DNA from: Yersinia massiliensis
GTDB taxonomy: Bacteria > Pseudomonadota > Gammaproteobacteria > Enterobacterales > Enterobacteriaceae
NCBI RefSeq assembly: GCF_003048255.1
Contig: NZ_CP028487.1
Location: forward strand, 1,736,001 to 1,800,000
Reading direction: 5' to 3'
Length of the DNA: 64,000 nt
The position numbers and the translations under genes are program-made. Under the pieces are notes generated by a model that was not told where the DNA came from, did not search any database, and was given only the letters and a program-made list of their open reading frames with translations. Below, in pieces: positions 24,045 through 35,598 of the stretch. Position 1 is the stretch's first letter; each line of letters begins with the position of its first letter.

Positions 24045-24435
24045 CTAATAAGGCTCCCGGAGCTATGTAGGTTACGGTTATCGTTGTTCGGTATTGGTGC
24101 AATATTATGATGCTGGATACATGTGTTTTATTTATGTTTTTAAAAAAATGAAGATTTAACAGGGCGTAGATTTTACATCTGCACTACATTTCCTGTTGCT
24201 TGACTCTAATCCTTCGGCAGCTATTTTCCCCATATCACTGAATGCTATTTATATGGATTAAATGGCTGCTTTCCCTGTTTGTGATTGAGGTCAACATTTT
24301 GAGGCGAAATTTAAAGTGCGTTGCATCAAAATGGTGGGTGGAAGGGGAATAACAACGCTAGAAACATGGACAATTTGGTTCGGATGTTTCTTAATTAGTC
24401 TGCTAATTTTTTGTACTCAGCAGCGATAACGGAGA
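24045..24435. other. Gap between pduX and the ABC operon, with possible CRP site
   Basis: 391-base non-coding stretch, AT-rich near 24100-24160. It should hold the ABC promoter. TGTGA at 24280-24284, then six bases, then TCAAC is a half-good CRP site (left half perfect, right half 3 of 5), 236 bases before the binding-protein start. No clear terminator for the pdu operon was found after pduX, so some read-through into the transporter is possible. Confidence 0.4.
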
Positions 24436-25296
24436 TTAACGCACTCCCCCTGACACCATGGTTAACAGGTGTTGGTGCGGGTAGTTTTGGGTGATGTGGT
24501 GTTGCTGTAACTGCCAGTAGAGCTTTTCGACGTCATGGCGTTGGCGGTCTAGCAATAAACCGACGACGCTACCGCTGTGGGCCACGTTCAGCCCGTATAA
24601 ATCCAGTGATTCGACTAACGTCATCAGCGCGGCGAAATCGGGTTTCACCAGTAAACGCTGGCTGGCTTGTGCACTGAGCGTGGTGGCTTGGCCCAGTAGC
24701 GAACAATCGCGCTGTTCGGCGGCTTGGGTAAAGAGTTGCCATGCCTGCGCCAGTGACGCGGCGCTTGCCAGTAAAGCCGGTTGGCGATCTCGGCGGTGGT
24801 AATCTTCAGTATTGAGGATCTGCGGGCTTTCCAACAGCAAGATATCCACGGCAGGCTGCCAATCATAGGATATTTGCGTCGCGGCAGTTTGGTGGTCAAA
24901 CAGCGTTAATTGCTGAAATAGTGTACTGTCGGTCGGCTCCAAGCTCACACACAGGGCCGCGAGGGCAGCCTCATCCAGCGTTTTCCCCAGATGACGAGCG
25001 GTGGCCATTGCGGTGGCGGCGATATCGGCAGTGCTACTGGCCAGCCCTTTTGCCACCGGAATGGTGGAGTCAAAACAGATATTCAAGCCACGCGCCATAT
25101 CAGCAGGGTGATCGAAGTAAGCCAAGACGGCCGCCAGCATTTGTCGCATCCGCGGCCGCTCATGCCCATTGGGTACACCGTCGCTCACCGACACGGTACT
25201 AAACCAATTGACGGGGCAGGAAATCAGCTTCTCGCCCCCCAGAATCCAGCCTTGGATTAACTCGCCACAGGACGCAGGGCAGCGGGCTTCAGCCAT
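24436..25296 (-). CDS. pduX: L-threonine kinase PduX
   Basis: GHMP-family kinase that phosphorylates L-threonine, the first step towards the aminopropanol linker of cobalamin. In 286 residues it shows CPASCGELIQGWILG at the start (about 6-20), the GHMP ATP loop PVAKGLASSTADIAATA (about 84-100), EPTDSTLF, and a C-terminal GLNVAHSGSVVGLLLDR. It lacks about 12 N-terminal residues of Salmonella PduX but keeps the whole domain. It overlaps cobD by 8 bases, and the two enzymes act in sequence: threonine phosphate is the CobD substrate. Confidence 0.95.
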   Translation of the reverse strand: MAEARCPASCGELIQGWILGGEKLISCPVNWFSTVSVSDGVPNGHERPRMRQMLAAVLAYFDHPADMARGLNICFDSTIPVAKGLASSTADIAATAMATARHLGKTLDEAALAALCVSLEPTDSTLFQQLTLFDHQTAATQISYDWQPAVDILLLESPQILNTEDYHRRDRQPALLASAASLAQAWQLFTQAAEQRDCSLLGQATTLSAQASQRLLVKPDFAALMTLVESLDLYGLNVAHSGSVVGLLLDRQRHDVEKLYWQLQQHHITQNYPHQHLLTMVSGGVR

Positions 25297-26362
25297 GGCC
25301 GAGAACCTGCTGCAACGCGGTGATCAGCCGCTGATTATCGGCAGCACTCTTAACCGCCACACGATAATGGTCACGGGTTAATGCGGGGTAGTTAGCACAA
25401 TGGCGAATCAAAATATGATGCTGTAATAACGCCTGTTGCAGATCGATTTCTGGTTTCAGGCAGCGCAAGAAAATATAGTTGGCCGCCCCTTGCCAGACCC
25501 GCAAAGCAGGCAGAGAACACAGTTGTTGGTATAACCAGCGCTGCTGCTGTGCTAACCACTGATGTGTGGCTTGAATATATGCATGATCATCGAGAATGAT
25601 TTCACCGGCCAGCGCTGCAAAGGCATTGATGGTCCAAGGCTCGCGCAGCTGTTTCATCTGCGCGATAGCGACTTGATCACCACTGAGCAGATAACCGAGT
25701 CGTAACCCAGGGATAGCGAAAAATTTGGTCAGTGAGCGCAGCACGTATAAACGCGGGAACGCCGCTAATTGTGGGGTAAGCCCCGTTGCCTCCGGCAGAA
25801 AGTCGATAAAAGCTTCATCGACAATCAACGCAATTTGGTATTGATGGCAGCACTGCACAATGGCTTGCAGTAGCGCGGCATCCGGCATCAGCCCTGTGGG
25901 GTTATTCGGTGTCGCCAAGAACAGGCAGTCAGGGCGCGATTGAGCCAGAACATCCAGCAAGCGCTCATCAGGCTGGAAGCCATCGGCTTCACTCATCGCA
26001 TAATCACTGATCTGGCAACCTACCCGTTGCAGGGCGCGGCGATATTCAGCAAAACCCGGTGTGAGCAACAGTGCGGTGCGCGGTTGCAAGTGGTGAACTA
26101 TCGCGTAAATCAGTTCGGTGGCACCATTGCCCGCCATGATGTTTTCTGGCTGGCAATGATGGACACGGGCTAACGCACTATGGAGTTGGCGATATTTAAC
26201 ATCAGGGTAGCGTTCCGCGCGGTTAAGCTGCGCCACAATGGCTGTTTTCAGGGATTCTGGCATCCCCAAAGGATTAATGTTGGCACTGAAATCAATGATA
26301 TTTTCTGCATCTGTCCCGATTTTCAATGCCATTTCCAGCACATTACCGCCATGCTCACTCAT
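25289..26362 (-). CDS. cobD: L-threonine-O-3-phosphate decarboxylase CobD
   Basis: PLP enzyme that makes (R)-1-amino-2-propanol O-2-phosphate, later joined to cobyric acid by CbiB. At 357 residues it belongs to the HisC-like aminotransferase fold: NINPLG near 28, TPNNPTG at about 151-157, DEAFIDF near 182, and the PLP lysine of RSLTKFFAIPGLRLGY at about 213. Here it sits inside the pdu operon, directly upstream of and overlapping pduX. The 59-base gap before it, after cobA, has no obvious promoter. Confidence 0.95.
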   Translation of the reverse strand: MSEHGGNVLEMALKIGTDAENIIDFSANINPLGMPESLKTAIVAQLNRAERYPDVKYRQLHSALARVHHCQPENIMAGNGATELIYAIVHHLQPRTALLLTPGFAEYRRALQRVGCQISDYAMSEADGFQPDERLLDVLAQSRPDCLFLATPNNPTGLMPDAALLQAIVQCCHQYQIALIVDEAFIDFLPEATGLTPQLAAFPRLYVLRSLTKFFAIPGLRLGYLLSGDQVAIAQMKQLREPWTINAFAALAGEIILDDHAYIQATHQWLAQQQRWLYQQLCSLPALRVWQGAANYIFLRCLKPEIDLQQALLQHHILIRHCANYPALTRDHYRVAVKSAADNQRLITALQQVLGHG

Positions 26363-26421
26363 TGCTGCCTTATCCCCGTCGTTAGCTCGTGTGCGCAGAA
26401 TATCATACCCATCGCTGCGAA

Positions 26422-27219
26422 CTACAACGCCAACGACAGGGGGGAGATCAACGAGGGAATTGAGCTGAGCGATAACGCTTCTGGTGTGAATGCCAGAATG
26501 TCGCGCAGTCGGACCACATCACCAATCACAATCAGTGCAGGGGCCGATAAGCCCTGCGCAGTGGCTTGATCAGCTAAAGTGGTCAATGTGCCACTGGCCA
26601 CTTGTTGCTGTTGGTGGCTGGCATACATCACCACGGCAGCTGGCGTGGTTGGCGCTTTACCGGCGGCAATCAACTGCTGGCAAATGGTCGCCAATTGCGT
26701 CATTCCCATCAGGATAACCAGCGTGCCTTCCAGCTTCGCTAACGTGGCCCAGTCTTGTGGTTCGTTACCTTGGCGTAGATGACCAGTGATGACATGGAAA
26801 CCGGAGGCATAATCACGGTGCGTCACCGGTATCCCCGCATAGGCTAATCCACCAATGGCGGAGCTGATCCCGGGCACCACTTCGAACGGGATTTCTGCCA
26901 ACGCCAGTGCTTCAGCTTCTTCTCCACCGCGCCCGAACACGTAAGGATCGCCGCCTTTGAGCCGCACCACATTCAGGCCACGCAGGGCGCAATCCACCAA
27001 GATCTGATTGATTTCAGGTTGCGGCACCAAATGGTGATTGGGGTTCTTGCCCACATTGATCATTTCGCAGCCGTCAGGGGCTTCAGCCAGCAGTTCAGCA
27101 CAGACTAACCGGTCATACACCAGTGCTTCTGCCTGACGAATGGCATGCAATCCTTTGACCGTAATCAGCGCCGCATCCCCCGGCCCCGCGCCCACCAGCC
27201 AAACTTTTCCACTTTTCAT
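26422..27219 (-). CDS. cobA: Uroporphyrinogen-III C-methyltransferase (SUMT, CobA type)
   Basis: Stand-alone SUMT that methylates uroporphyrinogen III at C2 and C7 with SAM, giving precorrin-2. Motifs: VWLVGAGPGDAALITVKG (about 5-22), YDRLV, the GGDPYVFGRGGEE SAM loop, PGISSAIGG, and PVTHRD. ATG 27219 is used; a GTG at 27231 overlaps the pduW stop and would add four residues. It lacks the CysG oxidase/ferrochelatase half, so it commits precorrin-2 to B12 rather than acting in siroheme synthesis alone. The name cobA here follows the Pseudomonas usage, not the Salmonella adenosyltransferase. The last 15 residues (SLSSIPSLISPLSLAL) look like a non-homologous tail. Confidence 0.93.
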   Translation of the reverse strand: MKSGKVWLVGAGPGDAALITVKGLHAIRQAEALVYDRLVCAELLAEAPDGCEMINVGKNPNHHLVPQPEINQILVDCALRGLNVVRLKGGDPYVFGRGGEEAEALALAEIPFEVVPGISSAIGGLAYAGIPVTHRDYASGFHVITGHLRQGNEPQDWATLAKLEGTLVILMGMTQLATICQQLIAAGKAPTTPAAVVMYASHQQQQVASGTLTTLADQATAQGLSAPALIVIGDVVRLRDILAFTPEALSLSSIPSLISPLSLAL

Positions 27220-27227
27220 CTTGCTTC

Positions 27228-28908
<1,681 letters not shown>

Positions 28909-28912
28909 GGCA

Positions 28913-29263
28913 TCAGGTCCGCGTCATCGGGCAAGCGGTGAATTTCATCATGTCGCCTAAGGTATGAATCACCTGTTTCAGCGCATACTCCACCGCAGAA
29001 ACATCGCCGGTAAACACCACGGCACCGGTAAATCGGTCGATAAAACCAATCTCTACCGCGCCCGATTTGGTGGCGATATCACTGGCAATAATCGAGGCTT
29101 CACTGGGCGTGATGGTCAGAATGCCAATGGCGCTGCTGACATCGTTTAGCCCCAGCTTTTTATAAAGCGCCTTGTTGGGGTTGGCGATAAGGTGCGCGAG
29201 GGTGATCTGTTTACCGGGAACATATTCCTGAATGACACGCTCGGGTGTGCTGCTGTTTTCCAT
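28913..29263 (-). CDS. pduU: Microcompartment shell protein PduU
   Basis: Circularly permuted BMC-domain hexamer subunit. ATG 29263 gives 116 residues, the Salmonella length, beginning [19 protein letters not shown]. It overlaps the pduT TGA by one base and follows an AGGAGG site; a second ATG lies one codon earlier. The N-terminal [13 protein letters not shown] stretch forms the beta-barrel plug of the pore in the known structure. The body carries [20 protein letters not shown] and [18 protein letters not shown]. Confidence 0.95.
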   Translation of the reverse strand: MENSSTPERVIQEYVPGKQITLAHLIANPNKALYKKLGLNDVSSAIGILTITPSEASIIASDIATKSGAVEIGFIDRFTGAVVFTGDVSAVEYALKQVIHTLGDMMKFTACPMTRT

Positions 29264-29820
29264 CATGCCTCCTGAACTAACTGACGCCACAGCGCCTCAT
29301 GGGGACGGGAGATCACGGTGCTGTAAACCAGTAATCCCTTCTCACCGGCACACTGGCTGGCAACGTCAACGGCGGTTTGCACATCGGCAATATCGCCACT
29401 GAGTACCTGATAGCACTTGCCCCCGATACCGAATGCCATATGGATGCGCACCAGCGTGACATTGGCGGCTTTCACCGCGCGGTCTGCCGCGGTAATACAG
29501 GCTGCGACACTCCATGTTTCCACCACGCCTGCCGCCTGACGGTTTTGAACCGTATTGAGGCCGCTGATCGCCGGTAATACTGAGGGGTGAAGATTCGGTA
29601 AGACGATGCTATCGACCAATAAGTGGCCGCTGTGTTTTTCACCATTTTGCACGGACTGGCTAACGGCCCCGATATCGCCGCCGACCATCAACAAATACTT
29701 GCCAGGGCAGAGGGTTTTACTGACCAACAGGCTGACGTTGGCGCTTTTCAGCATCAAGTCACAAACCTCCATCCCTTTGGCGATACTGCTTAATTCAACA
29801 ATTCCAATGGCTTGAGACAT
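29263..29820 (-). CDS. pduT: Microcompartment shell protein PduT (tandem BMC, Fe-S)
   Basis: Tandem-BMC shell protein that forms trimers with a [4Fe-4S] cluster at the central pore, proposed to pass electrons to or from PduS. ATG 29820 is chosen because GAGGA lies 6 bases before it; the ATG at 29826 has no room for a ribosome-binding site. It then has 185 residues, and the cluster cysteine falls at position 38 in LCPGKY, as in Salmonella. BMC repeats cover about 3-85 and 95-180. Confidence 0.95.
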   Translation of the reverse strand: MSQAIGIVELSSIAKGMEVCDLMLKSANVSLLVSKTLCPGKYLLMVGGDIGAVSQSVQNGEKHSGHLLVDSIVLPNLHPSVLPAISGLNTVQNRQAAGVVETWSVAACITAADRAVKAANVTLVRIHMAFGIGGKCYQVLSGDIADVQTAVDVASQCAGEKGLLVYSTVISRPHEALWRQLVQEA

Positions 29821-29822
29821 GC

Positions 29823-31226
29823 TCATTCCTCTTCATGGTCGCAACGCAGGGTAATAGCGTGGGCGCTGATATCCGTGACGACGCCGCGAATACTGGCATG
29901 CACTGGCGCACCCAACGCGTTAGGGGGGATCTGCCCAATCAGTTGGCCGCGCTGGACCTGTTCGCCGACCGCCACGACAGGCTCGGCGGCGGCACCAATG
30001 TGCTGACGTAACGGGATAACCACTTGTTGCGGCGCAACGTCTAAATCGATAAAGGGAGCGGGTTGATACCAGTCGGTCAAATCCAGCCGCGCAATCAGCC
30101 GTGATATCGGCACCATGCGGTAATTGGCCATTGGATCGGCCTCACGCAGTTCCCCTTGATAACGTGCTCCCTGCGCGCGCAACTGTGTTTTAAGCAGCCG
30201 ATTAATGCGCATTGGCGAGATATCCACCGGACAGGCATAGCTTTCGCATAAGCCGCATTCCGAGCAGGTGAGGGCGCTCAGCAAGATATCGGGCGTCGCC
30301 ACCTGTTGATAAATAATCGCCCGTACCAGTAAATGCGGCGGCAATTCATGCCCAATAAGGTGACGGGGGCAAAGTTCGGTACACATCCGGCACTGCTCGC
30401 ACACCGCGCGGGCAATGGCGAGCACATCCTGATCACTGCGTGCGCGGCGAGTGATCAACAAGTGATCCGCGGGCAGCACCAATAAGCCGCCGGTGGTTTT
30501 GGTCACCGGTTGATCGAGATCATGCAGGGCATGACCCATCATCGGCCCGCCATTGATATAGGCCGGATTGTCGATAGTTGCGCCGCCAGCCAATGCCAGC
30601 ACTTCACGTAGCGAAGTCCCTAGCGGCACGGTCAGGGTTAAAGGCCGTGCCACCGCACCGTTGACGGTCAGTGTGCGGCGGGTGACGGGCCATTGCTGTT
30701 CCACGGCACGCGCCACATTGAGCAAGGTTTGGACGTTATTGACCACCACGCCGATGCTCACTGGCAGCGCCGCTGGCGGTACACGGCGACCCGTTGCCAG
30801 CCAAATGGTGATTACTTCATCACCGGCGGGGTACACATCAGGCAAAATATGCAGCCGAATTTGCGGCGGCAGCAACGGCGTGAGCGCTGCAATGGCCGCG
30901 TCATATTTGGCTTTGAGCGCAATAATGCCTTCGCGTGCGCCGGTGGCGACCATGCCATAAATCACGCCCCGCACCAGCCGCGCGGCTTCCCGTGGTATCA
31001 ATTGCTGATCCACTTTCAGCATCGGTTCACATTCGGCGGCATTAACCAGAAAGATTTCAGCTTTCGCTTGCAATTTCACCGCGGTGGGGAACCCCGCGCC
31101 GCCGGCACCCACCACCCCAGCATCGCGTACCCGTTGCTGAATGGTCGCGGCATCGCATTGCGCCAATTCACCGCAGGCGAGGGGGGCACTCAGTAACGGG
31201 GCCAGTGGCATTTGCAGATCACTCAT
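29823..31226 (-). CDS. pduS: Cobalamin reductase PduS
   Basis: RnfC-like flavo/iron-sulfur protein that reduces cob(III)alamin for recycling by PduO inside the microcompartment. ATG 31226 gives 467 residues starting [10 protein letters not shown] and overlaps the pduQ stop by 8 bases; the frame is open to 31295 but without homology. The RnfC fold starts with [18 protein letters not shown] (about 30-47). Two four-Cys clusters follow, [14 protein letters not shown] and [15 protein letters not shown], for two 4Fe-4S centres. A SLBB/barrel-sandwich-like C-terminus closes it. Confidence 0.94.
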   Translation of the reverse strand: MSDLQMPLAPLLSAPLACGELAQCDAATIQQRVRDAGVVGAGGAGFPTAVKLQAKAEIFLVNAAECEPMLKVDQQLIPREAARLVRGVIYGMVATGAREGIIALKAKYDAAIAALTPLLPPQIRLHILPDVYPAGDEVITIWLATGRRVPPAALPVSIGVVVNNVQTLLNVARAVEQQWPVTRRTLTVNGAVARPLTLTVPLGTSLREVLALAGGATIDNPAYINGGPMMGHALHDLDQPVTKTTGGLLVLPADHLLITRRARSDQDVLAIARAVCEQCRMCTELCPRHLIGHELPPHLLVRAIIYQQVATPDILLSALTCSECGLCESYACPVDISPMRINRLLKTQLRAQGARYQGELREADPMANYRMVPISRLIARLDLTDWYQPAPFIDLDVAPQQVVIPLRQHIGAAAEPVVAVGEQVQRGQLIGQIPPNALGAPVHASIRGVVTDISAHAITLRCDHEEE

Positions 31227-32334
31227 AGAGCGCCTCGACGATGCTACGAATCGCTTTGTCATCTGCCGCACGCGGATTGGTACGCAGGGTGACATCCGCC
31301 AGCGCAGCGGTGATGATGTCAGGGATCCGCTGCGTTAACTCGCGTTCGGTGACTTTCATTGCCGCCAACGGCTGAGGCAGACCGCATTGACGCTTGAGCT
31401 GCTCAATCTGATGAATCAATTGATTCACCGCGCTGCGATCATCCGCATTTGCGGGGCTGAAATGACACAACTTCGCCAATCGTGCATAACGTTTCTGCGC
31501 CCGTGTATCGATGGCGTTAAAGCGAATCACCGGTACCAGCAGCAAGGCATTGGCTAACCCGTGGGCGATATGGAACTGACCACCCAATTGGTGCGCAATA
31601 GCGTGATTGATGCCTAGCCCCGCCTGACTAAATGCCATGCCCGCCAGTGTTGAGGCGTTATGCATCTTGCCGCGAGTGATCAGGCAATCACCTTTTTTGC
31701 AGGCCGTCGGCAAGTGGCGAAACACCAGTTGCACCGCTTTTTCGGCCAGTGCATCGGTGAAATCACTCGCGCGCGGTGAGACATAGGCTTCCAGCGCATG
31801 CGTCAGCACATCTAATCCGGTATTGGCGGTGATAACCGGTGGCACAGTGACCACCAGTGCTGGATCTAAAATGGCGATATCGGGATATATTTCATCGTCA
31901 AATAACGGATATTTAATGCTTTTCTCCGGATCGCTTATCACGCACGCGCTGGTGACTTCGGAGCCGGTGCCGCTGGTGGTCGGGATCGCGATACAGGTTT
32001 CAATCTCCAGCCCTTGCTGACGGCTAAACCAGACAATGGCTTTCGCCGCGTCCAATGCCGAACCACCACCAAACCCGATCACCACATCAGGATGTAGGGT
32101 TTGCATCTGCTCAATCCCCTTCACCACGGTGCTGATATTCGGGTCCGGCGTAATATCGCTGAACAGGCTGATCTGGTTATCCGCAGGCAGCGCTTGTTTT
32201 AAGCGATCTAACAGCGGCGAGGTGGCCAGAAAGCCATCACAAATGATCCAGATTTTGCGCTGATGGAAGCGTTGCAGCACTTTGAGGCTGCCTTCCCCGC
32301 TATAAATGCGTGTTTGCAGGAAAAAAGTCTTCAT
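31219..32334 (-). CDS. pduQ: 1-propanol dehydrogenase PduQ
   Basis: Iron-containing alcohol dehydrogenase that reduces propionaldehyde to 1-propanol and so regenerates NAD+ inside the microcompartment. 371 residues: NAD-binding GFGGGSALDAAKAIVW (about 89-104), TTSGTGSEVT (about 133-142), and metal-binding residues in the region NHAIAHQLGGQFHIAHGLAN (about 237-256), with Asp from the GLDVLTHALEAY stretch. It lies 10 bases after pduP. Confidence 0.95.
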   Translation of the reverse strand: MKTFFLQTRIYSGEGSLKVLQRFHQRKIWIICDGFLATSPLLDRLKQALPADNQISLFSDITPDPNISTVVKGIEQMQTLHPDVVIGFGGGSALDAAKAIVWFSRQQGLEIETCIAIPTTSGTGSEVTSACVISDPEKSIKYPLFDDEIYPDIAILDPALVVTVPPVITANTGLDVLTHALEAYVSPRASDFTDALAEKAVQLVFRHLPTACKKGDCLITRGKMHNASTLAGMAFSQAGLGINHAIAHQLGGQFHIAHGLANALLLVPVIRFNAIDTRAQKRYARLAKLCHFSPANADDRSAVNQLIHQIEQLKRQCGLPQPLAAMKVTERELTQRIPDIITAALADVTLRTNPRAADDKAIRSIVEALYE

Positions 32335-32344
32335 ACGTCCTCGC

Positions 32345-33733
32345 TCAGCGAATGGAGAAACCGTTAGTCAGCACACAGCGACGTTGGCGCGCAAAGGTGC
32401 GGGCAGACGTGGTGCCTTCGCCGGTTGGTGTGGCGATGGTAAAGGTGGTAAAGCCTTCGCCACCGACACCGATACCGGCATAAGACGGGCCGTTTTTAAC
32501 AAAAATGGAGGTCTGCAACAGGCGGGCCGCCAGATTCAGGCGCGAGACATTTTGCGAGTGCATGGTCGCGGTATGATGCAGGCCGCCTTCCACCTGCAGC
32601 GCCAGCGTCAGCGCGGCATCAAAATCCTTTACCCGCACCACCGGTAACAGCGGCATCAATTGTTCAGTGGTCACCAAGGGATCGTCACCGGCGACTTCAA
32701 CCAGCAACAGGCGTGGGGCTTTGGCTGGGCAAGCCAGACCGGCGGCTTTCAGCAGCTCAATCGGGCTTTTCCCCACCAGATTTTTATTGGCGTGGCCTTG
32801 AGGTGTTAGGCAAGCTTTACGCAGGCTGTCGACATCTTGCGGGTTGCTGATCAGTAACGCATCGAAGGCTTGCATCTGCTGCAATAAGCGGTCGGCGACA
32901 CTCTCCACCACAATCAGGCTTTTCTCTGCGATGCACGGCAGGTTGTAATCGAACGATGCGCCAGAGACGATATCTTGCGCCGCTTTTGCCAGTTCGGCGG
33001 TTTCATCCACCAAACAAGGCGGATTGCCGGCACCGGCACCAATCACTTTTTTGCCGCTCTTCATGCCCATCGCCACAATGGCCGGCCCGCCGGTGATCGC
33101 CAACAACGGGATTTTGTCGTGGGCCATCATCTGTTGGGTCGCTTCAAAGCTAGGTTCTTGCACGGTCACCACTAAATTGCGGATGCCACAACTGTTGAAA
33201 ATGATGGCTTCAATTTGGGCAATTAAATCCAGTGACACGGCTTTCGCGCCTGGGTGCGGGCTGAAATAAACCGCATTACCGGCAGCCAACATGCTGATGC
33301 TGTTATTGATGATGGTTTCAGTCGGGTTAGTGCTCGGGGCCACGGAGCCAATCACACCGAACGGTGAGTATTCGAATAACACCATGCCGCCGTCGCCGGT
33401 CAGGGCAGTGGTGGACAAGTCTTCAATACCGGGGGTGTTTTCCAGCGCGGCCTTGTTTTTGAGGTATTTATCTTCTTTATTGCCCATGCCCGTTTCGCTG
33501 GCACCGCGTTCTGACAGTGAGGCTAACTGGGGTTTGAGTTGTTCACGCAGGGCGCTAATAATGGCGCTGCGAGTTTTCATCGGGCTTTGCTGATAGCGCA
33601 AAAAGGCGCTGTGAGCGGCATTAACTGCTTCATCCACGCTGGCAAAAATAGCGCTGGAGGCAGACGCAGTAGCTGGCGTCAGTTGCTCGGTGAGGATAGT
33701 GCGAATGAGAGTTTCAAGATCATTGGTATTCAT
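32345..33733 (-). CDS. pduP: CoA-acylating propionaldehyde dehydrogenase PduP
   Basis: Oxidises propionaldehyde to propionyl-CoA with NAD+. Of 462 residues, the first 18 (MNTNDLETLIRTILTEQL) form the amphipathic encapsulation peptide known to direct PduP into the microcompartment, followed by a Thr/Ala/Ser linker. The catalytic Cys lies in GAGNPPCLVDE at about 240, and the SVAPSTNPTET nucleotide loop is at about 130-140. Its ATG overlaps the pduO stop by one base. Confidence 0.96.
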   Translation of the reverse strand: MNTNDLETLIRTILTEQLTPATASASSAIFASVDEAVNAAHSAFLRYQQSPMKTRSAIISALREQLKPQLASLSERGASETGMGNKEDKYLKNKAALENTPGIEDLSTTALTGDGGMVLFEYSPFGVIGSVAPSTNPTETIINNSISMLAAGNAVYFSPHPGAKAVSLDLIAQIEAIIFNSCGIRNLVVTVQEPSFEATQQMMAHDKIPLLAITGGPAIVAMGMKSGKKVIGAGAGNPPCLVDETAELAKAAQDIVSGASFDYNLPCIAEKSLIVVESVADRLLQQMQAFDALLISNPQDVDSLRKACLTPQGHANKNLVGKSPIELLKAAGLACPAKAPRLLLVEVAGDDPLVTTEQLMPLLPVVRVKDFDAALTLALQVEGGLHHTATMHSQNVSRLNLAARLLQTSIFVKNGPSYAGIGVGGEGFTTFTIATPTGEGTTSARTFARQRRCVLTNGFSIR

Positions 33734-34752
33734 TATTCATTCCTCAGGTGTAAAGCCGATATGGCCGCTTCTGCTATGTGCATATCTTGTTCGACGCTAC
33801 CGCCGCTGATGCCTAAACCGCCCACCAATTGGCCATCACGCCACAGGGGGTAACCGCCACCAAAACTCACCACTTTGCCGCCGGTGCTGGCTTCCAGTTG
33901 GAACAAGTCAGCCCCCGGTTGAACGGCGCTGCTGAGTTGATGAGTGGCTGCTTTGAGGGCAACGGCGGTCCACGCTTTTTTCGGGGCCAACTCGCTGCTG
34001 ACCAGCAAGGTATCGGGCATACGGTAGGTCATGATGAGATTGCCGTGGCGGTCAGTCAGGGCGACAACCACCGCAATATCTAATGTCATGGCGGCTTCAA
34101 CCGCCAACTTAACTAACTGATGAACATCGGAAAAACCCAGGCCAGTCGCGGTAGGTCGCGTTTTTGTGGCAGGCTGAGTCTCCTGGGTGGCAGCCAAATA
34201 ACGGGCCAGCACGGTCTGCGCGGTGTGTTGCAGCTGTTGGCGCTGGTCTTCGTCGCGGGCCAATGCATACAGGCAATCCGATAACCGGTTGAGATACTGC
34301 AACAGCACCGAGCGCACGGGGACTTGTTCGGCCAGTTCAATCAAACGTCGTTCACAGCGCCGCGCTAATGTGCGGGCAAAATGTAAACGGCTACCGGCTT
34401 CGGTATCGCCGGGCAGAATAAATCCTTTGACCGGTGGCAACTGCGCCATGCAGCGGTCTACCGCCTGTTCGAGTGCGTGGATGTCCTGCTCGCTGATGCT
34501 TTTACGCCCAACGGGAGGAACCTCAATGCCTTCGCTGGCTAATTCGGCGCTGAAATAAAACAGTTGATGCTGTACCGCATCAATTAATTGACGGTTCTCT
34601 TCACCTTGCATCACTCGGGCGCACAAACTCAGTGCGGCGTTGAGTTCATCCAACGTGCCGTAAGTTTCCACCCGTGGGTGACTCTTTTTTACCCGTTGTC
34701 CGGTGAACAGGGCAGTGGTGCCCGCGTCGCCCGTCTTGGTATAGATGCTCAT
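33733..34752 (-). CDS. pduO: ATP:cob(I)alamin adenosyltransferase PduO
   Basis: Two-domain protein of 339 residues. The N-terminal adenosyltransferase (about 1-185) has YTKTGDAGTTALFTG (4-18), HPRVETYGTLDELNA, and the LARRCERRLIEL / LNRLSDCLYALAR active-site helices. The C-terminal GlcG/DUF336 domain (about 205-339), which binds heme in Salmonella PduO, ends in GGGYPLWRDGQLVGGLGISGG. It regenerates adenosylcobalamin for PduCDE. Between pduO and pduN is a 69-base gap with no visible feature. Confidence 0.95.
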   Translation of the reverse strand: MSIYTKTGDAGTTALFTGQRVKKSHPRVETYGTLDELNAALSLCARVMQGEENRQLIDAVQHQLFYFSAELASEGIEVPPVGRKSISEQDIHALEQAVDRCMAQLPPVKGFILPGDTEAGSRLHFARTLARRCERRLIELAEQVPVRSVLLQYLNRLSDCLYALARDEDQRQQLQHTAQTVLARYLAATQETQPATKTRPTATGLGFSDVHQLVKLAVEAAMTLDIAVVVALTDRHGNLIMTYRMPDTLLVSSELAPKKAWTAVALKAATHQLSSAVQPGADLFQLEASTGGKVVSFGGGYPLWRDGQLVGGLGISGGSVEQDMHIAEAAISALHLRNE

Positions 34753-34821
34753 AAAATCACCGTTCTATCTGTCAGGTTATTCAAGGTCAGACAGCGCACT
34801 CATCACGACGCGCGCTCATCA

Positions 34822-35097
34822 TCAGTAAGAGCATTCATCAACGATGGCGACAATCGCCAGATCGATGGCATCATTCGGCTCAGCAAACACACGTCTGGCA
34901 CTGGAGCCGCCCGCCAGTAGCACCAGTTCTCCCTGACCCGCGCCGACGGAATCGACCGCCACTTCATCCGGCGTTTTGCTGTCTGGCGGCAGTGAGCCAT
35001 CACCGGCGACACGGCGCACCAGCAGCAACTTTTTCCCAATCAGCGTTGGTGACTTTTGCGTTGAGACGACGGAACCTACCACTCTGGCCAGTTGCAT
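34822..35097 (-). CDS. pduN: Microcompartment vertex protein PduN
   Basis: 91-residue EutN/CcmL-family pentamer subunit that caps the vertices of the polyhedral shell. The start [15 protein letters not shown], followed by LIGKKLLLV, and the later [19 protein letters not shown] (GxGxGE.V....GSSAR pattern) are diagnostic. It lies 3 bases after pduM. Loss of PduN is known to give malformed compartments in Salmonella. Confidence 0.95.
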   Translation of the reverse strand: MQLARVVGSVVSTQKSPTLIGKKLLLVRRVAGDGSLPPDSKTPDEVAVDSVGAGQGELVLLAGGSSARRVFAEPNDAIDLAIVAIVDECSY

Positions 35098-35100
35098 GAT

Positions 35101-35598
35101 TTACTCCTGCCTTAACAGTTGAATATGACGGGCTGATACGGTGTCTTGTGCCAGCGGTGTAACCAGCGTATGAGCATCAATCAGCAGCCAGCCACAAGAG
35201 AGTGTGGCGATATCGCGATAACCCAGCACACGACCCGCATGCAGGCGCACCGCGACACCTTGGTTGTCACTCAAACTCAGCGGCATACGGCGCAGTGCCG
35301 CAGCGGGTAAGGCTGGCAACAGTTGACGATGCAAACTGATATGCACTTTCATGCCCCAAGACCACGCCTCGTTGAGGGCATTGACCGCCGGACATTGGCT
35401 ATCGGACTGTGCCAGCCGATGCATAAACGCCAGATCCGGCAACATCAAATGCAGCGTGGCATGGCGCACGAATACCCAGGGTTCCAGACCCGCACGCAAC
35501 TGAGGCAGCAGCAAGGCGTGAACCCTACGTTCGCGCTCGGTCAAGCGCGTAACAATCTGGCTGACCAGTTGTTCGGTTTGGGCCTGAGTCAGTGTCAT
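35101..35598 (-). CDS. pduM: Microcompartment protein PduM
   Basis: 165-residue protein of the PduM family, needed for microcompartment integrity in Salmonella but without a known enzymatic domain. It is recognised from position between pduL and pduN and from features such as RRVHALLLPQLRAGLEPWVFVRHATLHLMLPDLAF. The C-terminal third is rich in short hydrophobic beta segments. It overlaps pduL by 4 bases. Confidence 0.9.
   Translation of the reverse strand: MTLTQAQTEQLVSQIVTRLTERERRVHALLLPQLRAGLEPWVFVRHATLHLMLPDLAFMHRLAQSDSQCPAVNALNEAWSWGMKVHISLHRQLLPALPAAALRRMPLSLSDNQGVAVRLHAGRVLGYRDIATLSCGWLLIDAHTLVTPLAQDTVSARHIQLLRQE

Noticed and set aside
26363..26421. Possible fragment of an ERIC element between cobA and cobD
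   Set aside because: Only a short ATACCC-like stretch matches; the central CCCCAG/CTGGGG landmarks are missing.
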